From: Flavobacteriaceae bacterium UBA7446 | GTDB taxonomy: Bacteria > Bacteroidota > Bacteroidia > Flavobacteriales > Flavobacteriaceae | Assembly: GCA_002478685.1 (NCBI GenBank) | Contig: DLPY01000070.1 | Span: 1 to 50,644, forward strand | Direction of reading: 5' to 3' | Length of the DNA: 50,644 nt | In this document: piece by piece, positions 7,888-16,813 of the stretch | Position numbering within the stretch: position 1 is the first letter of the stretch | Layout: each line of letters starts with the position of its first letter | Notes under the pieces: generated by a model | The model's input: only the letters and a program-made list of their open reading frames with translations | Database searches by the model: none | What the model was told of the DNA's origin: nothing | Made by a program: the position numbers and the translations under genes

Positions 7888-8113
7888 GATAAAGGGTTTT
7901 ATAAAATTTAAAATCGACCTACAGGCGGATGTATTAAACCCCAAAAACAGTCATAAAGAAAAGTGATCAAATTAGGTTAAGCCTTGGCTTTAAGAACACA
8001 TTTGGGGCGTGTACAGGCAAAGCTAAACAAAAAAATTATTTCCATCTCTTTTATATTTCACCTTTTCCGAAAACTTTTTACCATTTTAGAGGTCTAATAC
8101 TAAAACCCTTATC

Positions 8114-9037
8114 ATGCGAAAATTCTTTTTTTTGCTCCTATTGTTTATGTCTTGTTCAGAAGGTAGTGATGATAGCGTTGTGGATACACCTCCAGATGCT
8201 TGTGCCAATGTTGTAAGCACCTACAGTATTATTCTTAGTAGTGCAGATTGCGATGTTGATATTGAAACAACATTAGGAGTTAGTTCCCAATATGACGAAC
8301 AAATAGTAGCAGACAAACGTCAAATTTCATTTAATAATATTGCCAATCATCCAGTTGGCGCTTTCCCGAGACGTGGAAATCCAAACACGATTTCTGCAAA
8401 TAATCATACTGTTGAAATGACGATTAATCCACAAGCTTCAAATACATTCACGTCTGCAAAAGGATATGATTTTGGCATATTATTTAGTGGCGTAGCTATG
8501 GACCCATTTACCGCTGAATTTTTTATGAATGGCAGTCAACCCAATCGCAGTTGGAATGAAACCGCACTAACCTCTGCTGTCAATTTAGGAACCGATTGTA
8601 ATAACGCCCACGTACAACCCTCGGGAGAGTACCACTACCATGGTACACCCAATGCTTTTATAAAAGCCCTGACCAATGGCCAAACACCTACGTCAATGAT
8701 TAAGCTTGGCTACGCTGCAGATGGTTTCCCAATCTATTATAAGTACGGCTATGGAAGTGATGACAACTTAGAGGTATTGGAAAGTGGCTATCGTTTAAAA
8801 GAAGGCAGTCGCCCTGGAGATGGCGTGAGCGCACCCAATGGATGTTATGACGGCCTATATTTTCAAGATTACGAATATGTTTCAGGGATTTCAACCCTCG
8901 ATGAAGCCAATGGCCGCATTGGTAAAACACCTGATGCTAACAGTGAATATTACTACGTGGTAACCGATAATTTCCCTTCTTCTCCGATTTATTTTCGTGG
9001 CACACCTGATGCGTCCTTCAAGCATGGCGGACTATAG
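8114..9037 (+). CDS. YHYH domain lipoprotein
   Basis: This 307-residue protein has a short lipoprotein signal (MRKFFFLLLLFMSC, acylation at Cys14) and an aspartate-rich linker. The YHYH domain includes NNAHVQPSGEYHYHG, with the name motif at residues 173-176, and later GYAADGFPIYYKYGYG and YEYVSGISTLDEANGR, both typical of the family. The histidines and acidic residues could bind metal, but the activity is uncharacterised to my knowledge. It is anchored in a membrane facing the periplasm or outside. It is monocistronic: the next gene starts 49 bases on with its own -7 motif. Confidence 0.88.
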   Translation: MRKFFFLLLLFMSCSEGSDDSVVDTPPDACANVVSTYSIILSSADCDVDIETTLGVSSQYDEQIVADKRQISFNNIANHPVGAFPRRGNPNTISANNHTVEMTINPQASNTFTSAKGYDFGILFSGVAMDPFTAEFFMNGSQPNRSWNETALTSAVNLGTDCNNAHVQPSGEYHYHGTPNAFIKALTNGQTPTSMIKLGYAADGFPIYYKYGYGSDDNLEVLESGYRLKEGSRPGDGVSAPNGCYDGLYFQDYEYVSGISTLDEANGRIGKTPDANSEYYYVVTDNFPSSPIYFRGTPDASFKHGGL

Positions 9038-9061
9038 CGCAAACACTCACCGCCTGTTTTG

Positions 9062-9069
9062 TACCTTTG
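9062..9069 (+). promoter_or_regulatory. -7 promoter motif (TACCTTTG) for the yicC-gmk-nadD operon
   Basis: The octamer TACCTTTG fits the Bacteroidota -7 consensus TAnnTTTG and lies 17 bases before the yicC start codon. A clear -33 TTG at the usual spacing is not visible, so the call rests on the -7 element and position. Confidence 0.5.
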
Positions 9070-9086
9070 CCCTTTAACAACGCGAT

Positions 9087-9947
9087 ATGATTCTATCCAT
9101 GACAGGCTACGGCAAAGCAGAGCATAACACTCAAGGGAAAAAACTGCGTATTGAAGTCAAATCGCTAAACAGCAAATCGCTGGACCTCAATTTTCGGGTG
9201 CCGTCCAAATACCGTGGGCTTGAACTTCACGCACGAAAAGAATTAGCAGCACTGTTGCATCGTGGAAAATTGGAGGTCAATGTATTTGAAGAATGGGTAG
9301 CTGCCCAAGAAGCAGCACAGCTAAATACCGCCGTGGTGGAAAACTATCTGGAGCAGTTAAAGGGTATCCAATCGCTTTCGGATGAGACGCTTTTGCCGTT
9401 AGCCATGCGCCTTCCCAACATACTTGCTCCTACAAAAGATGAACTTTCGGAAGAAGAGCAAGAAGTTTTTTTGAATACGCTTACCGATGCTGCCACAAAA
9501 TTAGTTGCTTACCGCCAGCAAGAAGGAATATCGTTGGCGCAAGACCTCAACGCACAGTTGGGTCAAATCGATACCCAACTAAAACATATTGCCGATGAGG
9601 CACCTTTAAGAATAGAGGAACGCCGTCAGAAATTGGAGGATAATCTGCAACAAATTGCCATAGAATACGACCAAGAACGCCTAGAACAAGAGCTAGTGTA
9701 TTACCTTGAAAAATGGGACATCAATGAAGAATTGGTGCGCTTGCAACACCATTTGGAATACTTCCACGCCACCCTAGCCGAAGACACGCCTACCAAAGGC
9801 AAAAAATTAGGATTTATTGCGCAAGAAATAGGTCGTGAGATAAATACCATTGGCTCAAAAGCAAACGATGCGGGATTGCAAAAACGTGTGGTCATGATGA
9901 AAGATGCGCTCGAACGCATTAAAGAACAATTATTAAACGCCCTGTAA
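9087..9947 (+). CDS. yicC: YicC/YloC-family endoribonuclease
   Basis: The 286-residue protein begins MILSMTGYGKAE, the hallmark N-terminus of the family, followed by EVKSLNSKSLDLNFRVP and LRKEL-type helices. It ends in the conserved DUF1732 block (GKKLGFIAQEIGREINTIGSKAND, about residues 238-261). Members act as oligomeric RNA endonucleases in RNA turnover. The length is normal for the family. It is first in a compact operon: its stop overlaps the gmk start by one base (TAATG). Linkage of yicC to gmk is widespread in bacteria. Confidence 0.95.
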   Translation: MILSMTGYGKAEHNTQGKKLRIEVKSLNSKSLDLNFRVPSKYRGLELHARKELAALLHRGKLEVNVFEEWVAAQEAAQLNTAVVENYLEQLKGIQSLSDETLLPLAMRLPNILAPTKDELSEEEQEVFLNTLTDAATKLVAYRQQEGISLAQDLNAQLGQIDTQLKHIADEAPLRIEERRQKLEDNLQQIAIEYDQERLEQELVYYLEKWDINEELVRLQHHLEYFHATLAEDTPTKGKKLGFIAQEIGREINTIGSKANDAGLQKRVVMMKDALERIKEQLLNAL

Positions 9948-10519
9948 TGAAACAAGGAAAGTGTATTGTTTTTTCTGCGCCATCGGGGAGTGGTAAAACT
10001 ACCATGGCTAAGCATTTGCTGGATCAGGAAGACTTAAAGTTGGCGTTTTCTATCTCTGCCACGACAAGACCGCCACGAGGCACCGAGCAGCACGGCAAAG
10101 ACTATTATTTTTTGTCTGAAAAAGAGTTTAAAGCCAAAATTGAGGCAGGTGCTTTTGCGGAATATGAGCAAGTGTATCCGGGGATGTATTACGGCACGTT
10201 GAAATCGGAGCTTGAGCGTATTTGGGCAGCCGGTAAAAATGTGTTGTTTGATATTGATGTGGAGGGCGGAGTAAATATCAAAAAAATGTATCCCGAAAAC
10301 ACCATGGCTATTTTTCTCAAAACACCAAACGTTGAGACGTTAGCAGCGCGACTTCATCTTCGAGGTACCGATACGGACGAAAAAATTGCCATGCGCCTTG
10401 CCAAATCCAAAACCGAACTAATGCGTGCTGCCGACTTTGACCATATTGTCCTTAACGATAGCCTAGAGGCTGCCAAAAAAGAGGTACAAGAATTGGTGTT
10501 CAACTTTCTACACACATGA
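9947..10519 (+). CDS. gmk: Guanylate kinase
   Basis: This 190-residue enzyme phosphorylates GMP to GDP using ATP in the cytoplasm. The P-loop SAPSGSGKTT lies at residues 10-19. The GMP-binding region follows (SATTRPPRGTEQHGKDYYFL and YYGTLKSEL), then the core strand VLFDIDVEGG and the LID region with RLHLRGTDTDEKI. Length matches the family. It sits between yicC and nadD, with start and stop overlaps on both sides, so translation is probably coupled. Confidence 0.97.
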   Translation: MKQGKCIVFSAPSGSGKTTMAKHLLDQEDLKLAFSISATTRPPRGTEQHGKDYYFLSEKEFKAKIEAGAFAEYEQVYPGMYYGTLKSELERIWAAGKNVLFDIDVEGGVNIKKMYPENTMAIFLKTPNVETLAARLHLRGTDTDEKIAMRLAKSKTELMRAADFDHIVLNDSLEAAKKEVQELVFNFLHT

Positions 10520-11085
10520 AACGGGTTGCGCTTTTTTTTGGCAGTTTTAACCCCATTCATAGCGGCCACATTCACATTGCTCAACAAGTTTTAAAGCAAC
10601 ACAAAGTCGATGAAGTACAGTTTGTGCTAAGCCCACAAAACCCGCACAAAAAAACAACATCACTGCTATCCGAAACACACCGCTGGAATATGCTGCAATT
10701 GGCATTGAAAGAGCATCAAAACTTAACGCCCAACGATATTGAGCTACACATGCCAACCCCGAGTTATACAGCAACAACCTTAAAAAAACTGGTAGCCGAA
10801 AACCCTGATGTGCGTTATGCGTTGGTATTGGGTGCAGACAGCGAAGCAAGCCTTTCCTCATGGAAAAACACCAACTACTTGATGCAATTTCCACGCCTTA
10901 TTTATCCCCGAAAAGGAACGGTTTTGGTAAACACTACATCGGAAATGGTACTTCAAAACGTGTCTTTACAAGACATTTCTGCCACGCAGATTCGTACCGA
11001 GAAGGATTTGGACGTTCTCAAAACCTGGCTTCCCGAAGCAGTTTTTGACTACATGCAGGCACACAAGCTGTTTAGTGATATTTGA
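10516..11085 (+). CDS. nadD: Nicotinate-nucleotide adenylyltransferase
   Basis: This 189-residue nucleotidyltransferase makes deamido-NAD from nicotinate mononucleotide and ATP. It carries the signature GSFNPIHSGH (residues 9-18), the MLQLALKEH helix, the VLGADSEASLSSW segment, and DISATQIR near residues 154-161, the ISATxIR motif that binds ATP phosphates. Its ATGA overlap with gmk shows it is the last gene of the yicC operon. It ends 14 bases inside the end of the convergent downstream gene. Confidence 0.96.
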   Translation: MKRVALFFGSFNPIHSGHIHIAQQVLKQHKVDEVQFVLSPQNPHKKTTSLLSETHRWNMLQLALKEHQNLTPNDIELHMPTPSYTATTLKKLVAENPDVRYALVLGADSEASLSSWKNTNYLMQFPRLIYPRKGTVLVNTTSEMVLQNVSLQDISATQIRTEKDLDVLKTWLPEAVFDYMQAHKLFSDI

Positions 11086-12208
11086 TTTTTCGCAGAATCC
11101 GCTGTGTGTCTTTTAGGCTTTGGTAGGCTTCCTCACCTTGCTTTTTCATAATACCAGAAAGCTCTTGAAGTTTGTCTTTTGCCTCTTCAAACCCGTTTAG
11201 GTAACATAACATGTAGGTAGGCGCCAAATTCAAAACATCTTCTTGCTCTCTTTTGCTTATTCGTGTTCCCTTGCCCAACTTATCGCAAAGCGCATTGTTA
11301 GAGTTGTAAATGTGATGCAATAATTTCTTTTCAAATTCGGGGGGAGAAAACAAAAACTCCGAGTCTATTTGATAAGATCCCTTATCGTCAAACAAAAAAG
11401 ACATTCGTTCCAAAGGATAGTATTTATATTGATTGTTGAATCCGAGTCTTACATATTCAATCAGGCTAAAGGAGTAGTCGTTGAGTTCAATTTCCACCTC
11501 ATCGTGCGTGGAATAAAACAACTTTACATGCTCGTTGATAAGCTCTACATCTACACGTGAGAAATAGCTTTTTTCTTTCACCCTTTTTTCCAGTCCTGCC
11601 CAACACACCACAAACGACTCCTTAAACACTTTGTATTTCGGATGTAATCCGCTGTCGTAGCGGTGTACAAAGTCAATAACGCCATCTAGGGTAAGTTCAA
11701 TGTTGTTGTGTGCGTGCTTTTCGATTTCGGTAACGACTTTTGAATTGACATCCTTAATTTCCAAATCAAAAACCTTGGACATGGAAATACTTCCATCTCT
11801 AAAAAACACAGAACCACCGTAATATTTCCAGATATTTTTCCGCAGGGCAGTCATTTTGTTGGTTGGTCTGATGGTTACTAACCCAACCACTTTTCTTTGT
11901 GGTAAGTGAGGGAAATGGATGTTTTCATAGAGTACAATGGGCGGATTTTCCAAATAGGCATTGATGAGGTTTTGCAGTTTGGCATCGTCAAAGAAGTCTA
12001 CCCCAACAATTTCATTGTCTTCGTCGTGCACGCCCACCACAATGTACGAGTTGTTTTTGGGATTGGAGTTCGATAACGCACAAATATGTTTCAGAAACTT
12101 GGCTTTACCTTCTTTGCTGCCCAAGTTTAGCTGCCTTTTTTTGTCGTAAAAACTATTCTCATCGTTGTGCGCCAATAGGTTTTTGATGAGCAGCCTTTTG
12201 TTAATCAT
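11072..12208 (-). CDS. AlbA_2-type (Schlafen-like) nucleic-acid-binding protein
   Basis: The start at 12208 (MINKRLLIKNLLAHNDENSFYD) gives 378 residues; the longer frame from 12286 adds a segment with no family features. Residues about 10-135 match the AlbA_2 pattern: a Phe-aspartate-lysine entry, GKAKFLKHICALSNS, then NNSYIVVGVHDEDNEIVGVDFFDD and the NPPIVLYENIH strand, ending near FFRDGSISM. Such domains are often annotated as putative DNA-binding or ATP-binding. The C-terminal 240 residues are helical and unrecognised. The gene converges on nadD with a 14-base overlap and is transcribed alone. A role in nucleic-acid or stress biology is inferred from the domain only. Confidence 0.8.
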   Translation of the reverse strand: MINKRLLIKNLLAHNDENSFYDKKRQLNLGSKEGKAKFLKHICALSNSNPKNNSYIVVGVHDEDNEIVGVDFFDDAKLQNLINAYLENPPIVLYENIHFPHLPQRKVVGLVTIRPTNKMTALRKNIWKYYGGSVFFRDGSISMSKVFDLEIKDVNSKVVTEIEKHAHNNIELTLDGVIDFVHRYDSGLHPKYKVFKESFVVCWAGLEKRVKEKSYFSRVDVELINEHVKLFYSTHDEVEIELNDYSFSLIEYVRLGFNNQYKYYPLERMSFLFDDKGSYQIDSEFLFSPPEFEKKLLHHIYNSNNALCDKLGKGTRISKREQEDVLNLAPTYMLCYLNGFEEAKDKLQELSGIMKKQGEEAYQSLKDTQRILRKIKYH

Positions 12209-12350
12209 GACCTCAATTTCTAACAAAGGTAAAAAGCTTTGCAATCTATTTTTGTAATCAACATGGGAAAACCTATTTTTAACCAATTATTAACAAACTT
12301 GCTGCACTTTTTTTTTGATTTTGCGGCAAAAAATTGTAAACATCTAAATT

Positions 12351-13349
12351 ATGAGCGATACCGCTGTAGATATCAAAGCGCTAAATGAGCGTATAGAGAA
12401 AGAGAGTGCTTTTGTGGACATCCTTACCTTAGAAATGAATAAGGTTATTGTAGGACAACAACACATGGTAGAACGCCTTTTGATAGGGCTGTTGGGACAA
12501 GGGCATATTTTGCTGGAGGGCGTTCCTGGATTGGCGAAAACACTCGCTATTAATACACTTAGCAAAGCTGTAAAAGGAAGCTTTAGTCGTATTCAGTTTA
12601 CCCCTGATTTGCTCCCTGCAGACGTGATTGGAACTATGATTTACAACACTAAAGAAAATGATTTTAGCATCAAAAAGGGACCTGTTTTTGCCAACTTTGT
12701 CCTGGCTGATGAAATCAACCGTGCGCCCGCAAAAGTACAATCTGCACTGCTAGAAGCCATGCAAGAAAAGCAAGTTACCATTGGCGAAGAAACCTTTAAA
12801 CTGAAGCTGCCGTTTTTGGTGATGGCAACGCAAAACCCAGTAGAACAAGAAGGGACATATCCACTTCCCGAAGCGCAGGTTGACCGTTTTATGCTCAAAG
12901 TAATTATTGATTATCCAAAACTTGCAGACGAACAACAAATTGTCCGTGCCAATCTGAACGATTCTTTTGGCACCGTAAAGCCCGTTATTTCAACGGCGCA
13001 AATCAATAAGGCACAAAAGGCTGTTCGTGAGGTGTATATGGATGAAAAAATTGAAAAATATATTTTGGATTTGATTTTTGCCACACGCTATCCCGAGCAG
13101 TACAAATTGCAATCGCTCAAACCACTCATTAGTTTTGGCGCATCGCCAAGGGGGAGTATCAATTTGGCAACGGCAGCAAAATGCTATGCCTTTATCAAAC
13201 GCAGAGGCTATGTGATTCCAGAAGATGTGCGTGCCGTGATTTTTGATGTATTGCGCCATCGTATTGGGATTACATATGAGGCAGAGGCTGAAAACATCAG
13301 TTCAGAAGACATTATTCAGCGTATTGTAAATGCGGTGGAAGTACCCTAG
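12351..13349 (+). CDS. MoxR-family AAA+ ATPase
   Basis: This 332-residue AAA+ ATPase has Walker A GVPGLAKT (residues 57-64), Walker B VLADEIN (about 117-123), and the sensor region MATQNPVEQEGTYPLPEAQ (about 158-176) followed by DRF, which places it in the MoxR branch. C-terminal helices contain LISFGASPRGSINL. MoxR ATPases act as chaperone-like partners of von Willebrand factor A (VWA) proteins. It is the first gene of the bat cluster, 20 bases ahead of the DUF58 gene, matching the conserved order in Bacteroidota. The substrate here is unknown; the VWA proteins encoded downstream are the obvious candidates. Confidence 0.95.
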   Translation: MSDTAVDIKALNERIEKESAFVDILTLEMNKVIVGQQHMVERLLIGLLGQGHILLEGVPGLAKTLAINTLSKAVKGSFSRIQFTPDLLPADVIGTMIYNTKENDFSIKKGPVFANFVLADEINRAPAKVQSALLEAMQEKQVTIGEETFKLKLPFLVMATQNPVEQEGTYPLPEAQVDRFMLKVIIDYPKLADEQQIVRANLNDSFGTVKPVISTAQINKAQKAVREVYMDEKIEKYILDLIFATRYPEQYKLQSLKPLISFGASPRGSINLATAAKCYAFIKRRGYVIPEDVRAVIFDVLRHRIGITYEAEAENISSEDIIQRIVNAVEVP

Positions 13350-13369
13350 ACCAATCCCACATTTTTGAT

Positions 13370-14236
13370 ATGGATACAAAGGAGCTTTTAAAGAAAGTCC
13401 GGAAAATCGAGATTAAAACTCGCCGATTAAGCAATCACATTTTTGGCGGGGAATACCACAGCACCTTTAAAGGGCGAGGTATGACCTTCAGCGAGGTGCG
13501 TCAGTATCAATATGGAGATGATGTCCGCGCCATAGATTGGAATGTTACCGCACGCTATCAGGAACCCTACGTCAAGGTTTTTGAAGAAGAACGGGAGCTT
13601 ACGCTCATGCTTTTGGTAGATGTAAGTGGCTCTGCCAACTTTGGAACAAAGCAACAATTAAAACGAGACACCATTACTGAAATTGCAGCAACACTTGCCT
13701 TTTCTGCCTTGCAGAACAACGATAAAGTAGGGCTGCTCCTTTTCTCGGACGAAGTGGAACTTTTTATTGCACCTAAAAAAGGGAAGTCGCATGTGCTACG
13801 TATCATTAGAGAACTGTTAGAGCAAAAACCCAAAAGCCCAAAAACCGATGTTTCGGCTGCACTGGAATTTATGAGTCGTATTCTTAAAAAACGCGCTATC
13901 GTATTTGTGCTTTCAGACTTTTTGGATTCCGATTATGATCAAGCCGTACAGTTGGCTGCACGTAAACACGACCTTACGGGCATTCGCCTTTTTGACCCGA
14001 TGGAAGCCAAACTTCCTGCTGCAGGATTACTCTATATACAAGATGCGGAAACAGGAATACACAAATGGATAAATAGCTCCTCGAAAAGCGTTCGTACGGC
14101 ATATGCGCTTGCGCATCGCAAAACCGCAGACTACTTTAGTGGTCAATTTACCCGCCATGGTGCAGGAGCCATTTCATGCGCTACAGACGAAAGCTATGTC
14201 AAAAAACTGCTAACCTATTTTAAAAGCCGTGGATAG
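13370..14236 (+). CDS. DUF58 / VWA-like domain protein of the bat operon
   Basis: This 288-residue protein has the DUF58 signature RQYQYGDDVRAIDWN (about residues 44-58) with the SGEYHSTFKGRG-type region before it. A VWA-like core then contains the metal-ion site DVSGS (84-88) and FVLSDFLD (about 180-187). It has no signal peptide or membrane helix, so it should be cytoplasmic and is the natural partner of the MoxR ATPase encoded 20 bases upstream. Its last bases end just before the start codon of the next gene. Confidence 0.93.
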   Translation: MDTKELLKKVRKIEIKTRRLSNHIFGGEYHSTFKGRGMTFSEVRQYQYGDDVRAIDWNVTARYQEPYVKVFEEERELTLMLLVDVSGSANFGTKQQLKRDTITEIAATLAFSALQNNDKVGLLLFSDEVELFIAPKKGKSHVLRIIRELLEQKPKSPKTDVSAALEFMSRILKKRAIVFVLSDFLDSDYDQAVQLAARKHDLTGIRLFDPMEAKLPAAGLLYIQDAETGIHKWINSSSKSVRTAYALAHRKTADYFSGQFTRHGAGAISCATDESYVKKLLTYFKSRG

Positions 14237-14237
14237 A

Positions 14238-15815
14238 ATGTTACGCATTTTGGTTTTGATTTTTGGCACAACTTGGGCAGTGGCACAAACGCAGGTATCA
14301 CTTAGCGCCGATACCTTAAACGTAAAACTCGCCGAGCAAATCAATGTAAAAATTTCGGTTACAACAGATAAAAATTCCCAGATTCGGTTCCCACCATTTC
14401 AAGAATTTATGCCATTTGAAGTCATAGACACCACAGCGGTTGACACATTGGTTTCGAATAAAACCCTAACCTTGTCCAAAACCTATGCGATTATTCATTT
14501 TGACACAGGACAAGTTATATTGCCTGCTCAAAAAGTAGTTGTTAACGGCAATTTGTTTTCCACAGATTCGCTACAAATTCGGGTGAATAATGTTGCCGTG
14601 GATACTTTACAACAACCACTCTTCCCCATTAAGACCATTCTGCCGATGGCAAAAAACACCACAGGGTGGTGGAAGCCCTACGGTTATGCCTTTTTGATTT
14701 GCCTACTTCTTGCATTAGCCTACTTTTTGGTGTCACGTACCCAGCAACGTATTCGTTTAAGTCGCCAGAAACTACCTCCATTTGAGCGTGCTATACAAGC
14801 CTTACAAGCTCTTGAAAATAAGCAGCTAGACAAACAGGAAGAGTATAAAAGCTACTACTCTGATATGACGGATATTGTTAAAAATTATTTGGAAGACGAA
14901 GCGCATATCGATGCCTTAGAAAGCACCTCAGACGAACTGTTAACAAAACTGGAATTGCTTCGTGACACAGGAAATTTGGATTTAACATCAGAAACCATAG
15001 ACCACCTAAAGGGAGTATTACTCACTGCCGATTTGGTAAAGTTTGCCCGAGCGATGCCCGAAGAACGGTTGGCACGTGTTGACAGAACCAAAATTGAAGC
15101 AGTAGTCAAAGAAACCCAAGCAGCACTTCCCGAACCCACAGAGGAGGAGCGTCTCAAAAATGAAGCCTATGCTCGAATGCGGCGCAAGCAACAACAACGA
15201 AAACGCCTGCAAATTGTAGGACTTTCTGTGCTGGGGGCGTTAGTGGTTGCCGCTACTGTTATGATTATAAATTACGGCGCAGTGCAAGCAAAAGACCGTG
15301 TTTTTGGACATCCAACTTTGGCTTGGCTAGAACAAGACTGGATTACAAGTAGCTACGGCATTTCCGAAATAGTGCTCGAAACGCCAGATGTTTTGGGACG
15401 TAAGGCCTTACCAAACCGATTGCATCAACAGTTTTTATTGGGCAGTTTAGACGATGTTTTTTTGATCGTGTTATACATGGAACACACCAAATCCAAAGAA
15501 GAGCAAACTATTGATTTACAGCAAAAAGTGGACAAAGTGATTGGGTACTTTGATAGCATGGGCGCAACAAATATCTTCCAAAAACAAAACGATTATACCA
15601 CCACTTCAGGGATACAAGGAATTCTTGCCTCAGGTTCATTTGATTGGACGAAAGAAAACGGCAAGTCACAACGAAAAACATACGAAGTATATCACTTCAC
15701 AGAGAACAAAGGCTTTCAGCAAATCCAATTGGTTTACAACCGCGACGACCGCTACGCCAAAGAACTCATTAAACGCATTTTAGGCAGTGTTCAATTTAAA
15801 ACCGAAACCCCATGA
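14238..15815 (+). CDS. BatD-like membrane protein of the bat operon, unnamed
   Basis: The start at 14238 (MLRILVLIFGTTWAVAQTQ) gives 525 residues and a clean signal peptide; a GTG at 14229 would add three residues. A beta-sandwich-like N-terminal half (about residues 20-125) resembles the BatD oxygen-tolerance domain. It is followed by a membrane helix (about 145-165), a basic and helical cytoplasmic segment, a second helix (about 325-345) and a C-terminal soluble domain (about 350-525). Flavobacterial moxR/bat clusters commonly carry such a protein between the DUF58 gene and batA, but it has no standard name. It overlaps batA by 4 bases. A scaffold linking periplasmic and cytoplasmic Bat proteins is an inference. 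Confidence 0.8.
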   Translation: MLRILVLIFGTTWAVAQTQVSLSADTLNVKLAEQINVKISVTTDKNSQIRFPPFQEFMPFEVIDTTAVDTLVSNKTLTLSKTYAIIHFDTGQVILPAQKVVVNGNLFSTDSLQIRVNNVAVDTLQQPLFPIKTILPMAKNTTGWWKPYGYAFLICLLLALAYFLVSRTQQRIRLSRQKLPPFERAIQALQALENKQLDKQEEYKSYYSDMTDIVKNYLEDEAHIDALESTSDELLTKLELLRDTGNLDLTSETIDHLKGVLLTADLVKFARAMPEERLARVDRTKIEAVVKETQAALPEPTEEERLKNEAYARMRRKQQQRKRLQIVGLSVLGALVVAATVMIINYGAVQAKDRVFGHPTLAWLEQDWITSSYGISEIVLETPDVLGRKALPNRLHQQFLLGSLDDVFLIVLYMEHTKSKEEQTIDLQQKVDKVIGYFDSMGATNIFQKQNDYTTTSGIQGILASGSFDWTKENGKSQRKTYEVYHFTENKGFQQIQLVYNRDDRYAKELIKRILGSVQFKTETP

Positions 15816-16813
15816 CGGAATATACATTTGCTAATCCTGAATTTTTCTGGGGACTATTGGGCATTCCACTGCTTGTGGCGTGGCATATTTTATCGCGAAA
15901 AAAACAAGTGCCGCATGTGCTAAGTCCAAGCATGAAAGCATTTACCAAATCAGGAAGATTACCCAAATGGCAACCTATTATGGTAGTCCTTCGCATGTTG
16001 GCAATTGCGCTTATTGTAGTAGCACTTGCACGCCCACAAACGCAAGATGTAAGCACCCGAACCAAAACCAACAAGGGGATTGATATTGTGATGGCAATCG
16101 ATGTTTCGTCGAGCATGCTAGCAAGAGATTTAAAGCCCAACCGATTGTCGGCACTAAAAAAAGTGGCTGCAGATTTTATTGCCAAACGCACTTCAGACCG
16201 TATTGGATTGGTGGTGTATGCAGGAGAAAGTTATACCAAAACGCCCATTACTTCTGACAAAGCCCTTGTGGTAGACGTAATAGGTAAAGTAAGTTACGAC
16301 GGCGTGATTAATGATGGTACAGCTATCGGCATGGGGCTTGCCACTGCGGTAAACCGATTGCGTGACAGCAAAGCCAAAAGCAAAGTCATTATTCTATTAA
16401 CAGACGGCGTAAACAACACAGGTTTTGTGGATCCAAAAACTGCTGCAGGATTGGCAAGTTCGTTTGGAATAAAAACCTACACCATTGGGTTGGGAAGCAA
16501 CGGGAGCGCACCTGCGCCAGTTGCCCTTAGACCAGATGGCTCTTTTGTGTATCAGCTTACCAAAGTCGAAATTGACGAAGACTTACTGAAGTCGATTGCA
16601 ACTGAAACTGGAGGTAGTTACTATCGGGCTACGGACAACAAAAAATTGGAAGCCATTTACAAAGAAATTGACAAACTGGAGCGCACAGAAGTGGAGGAAA
16701 TTCGCTATACCAAATACCACGAACAGTTTCGTTGGTTTGTTTTATGGGCGATTGCTGCGCTCTTGCTGGAATGGATATTACGTCACACCCTATTTAAATC
16801 GGCAATGGCATGA
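15812..16813 (+). CDS. batA: BatA, membrane-anchored VWA protein
   Basis: This 333-residue protein has two N-terminal membrane helices (about residues 12-28 and 55-73), a VWA domain with metal-ion site DVSSS at 97-101 and further MIDAS residues (DGTAIG, LLTDG), and a C-terminal membrane helix (about 310-328). The VWA domain should face the periplasm. Bat proteins were named for Bacteroides aerotolerance; their precise mechanism is unresolved. It overlaps genes on both sides by 4 bases (ATGA), so translation is coupled through the operon. Confidence 0.95.
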   Translation: MTEYTFANPEFFWGLLGIPLLVAWHILSRKKQVPHVLSPSMKAFTKSGRLPKWQPIMVVLRMLAIALIVVALARPQTQDVSTRTKTNKGIDIVMAIDVSSSMLARDLKPNRLSALKKVAADFIAKRTSDRIGLVVYAGESYTKTPITSDKALVVDVIGKVSYDGVINDGTAIGMGLATAVNRLRDSKAKSKVIILLTDGVNNTGFVDPKTAAGLASSFGIKTYTIGLGSNGSAPAPVALRPDGSFVYQLTKVEIDEDLLKSIATETGGSYYRATDNKKLEAIYKEIDKLERTEVEEIRYTKYHEQFRWFVLWAIAALLLEWILRHTLFKSAMA

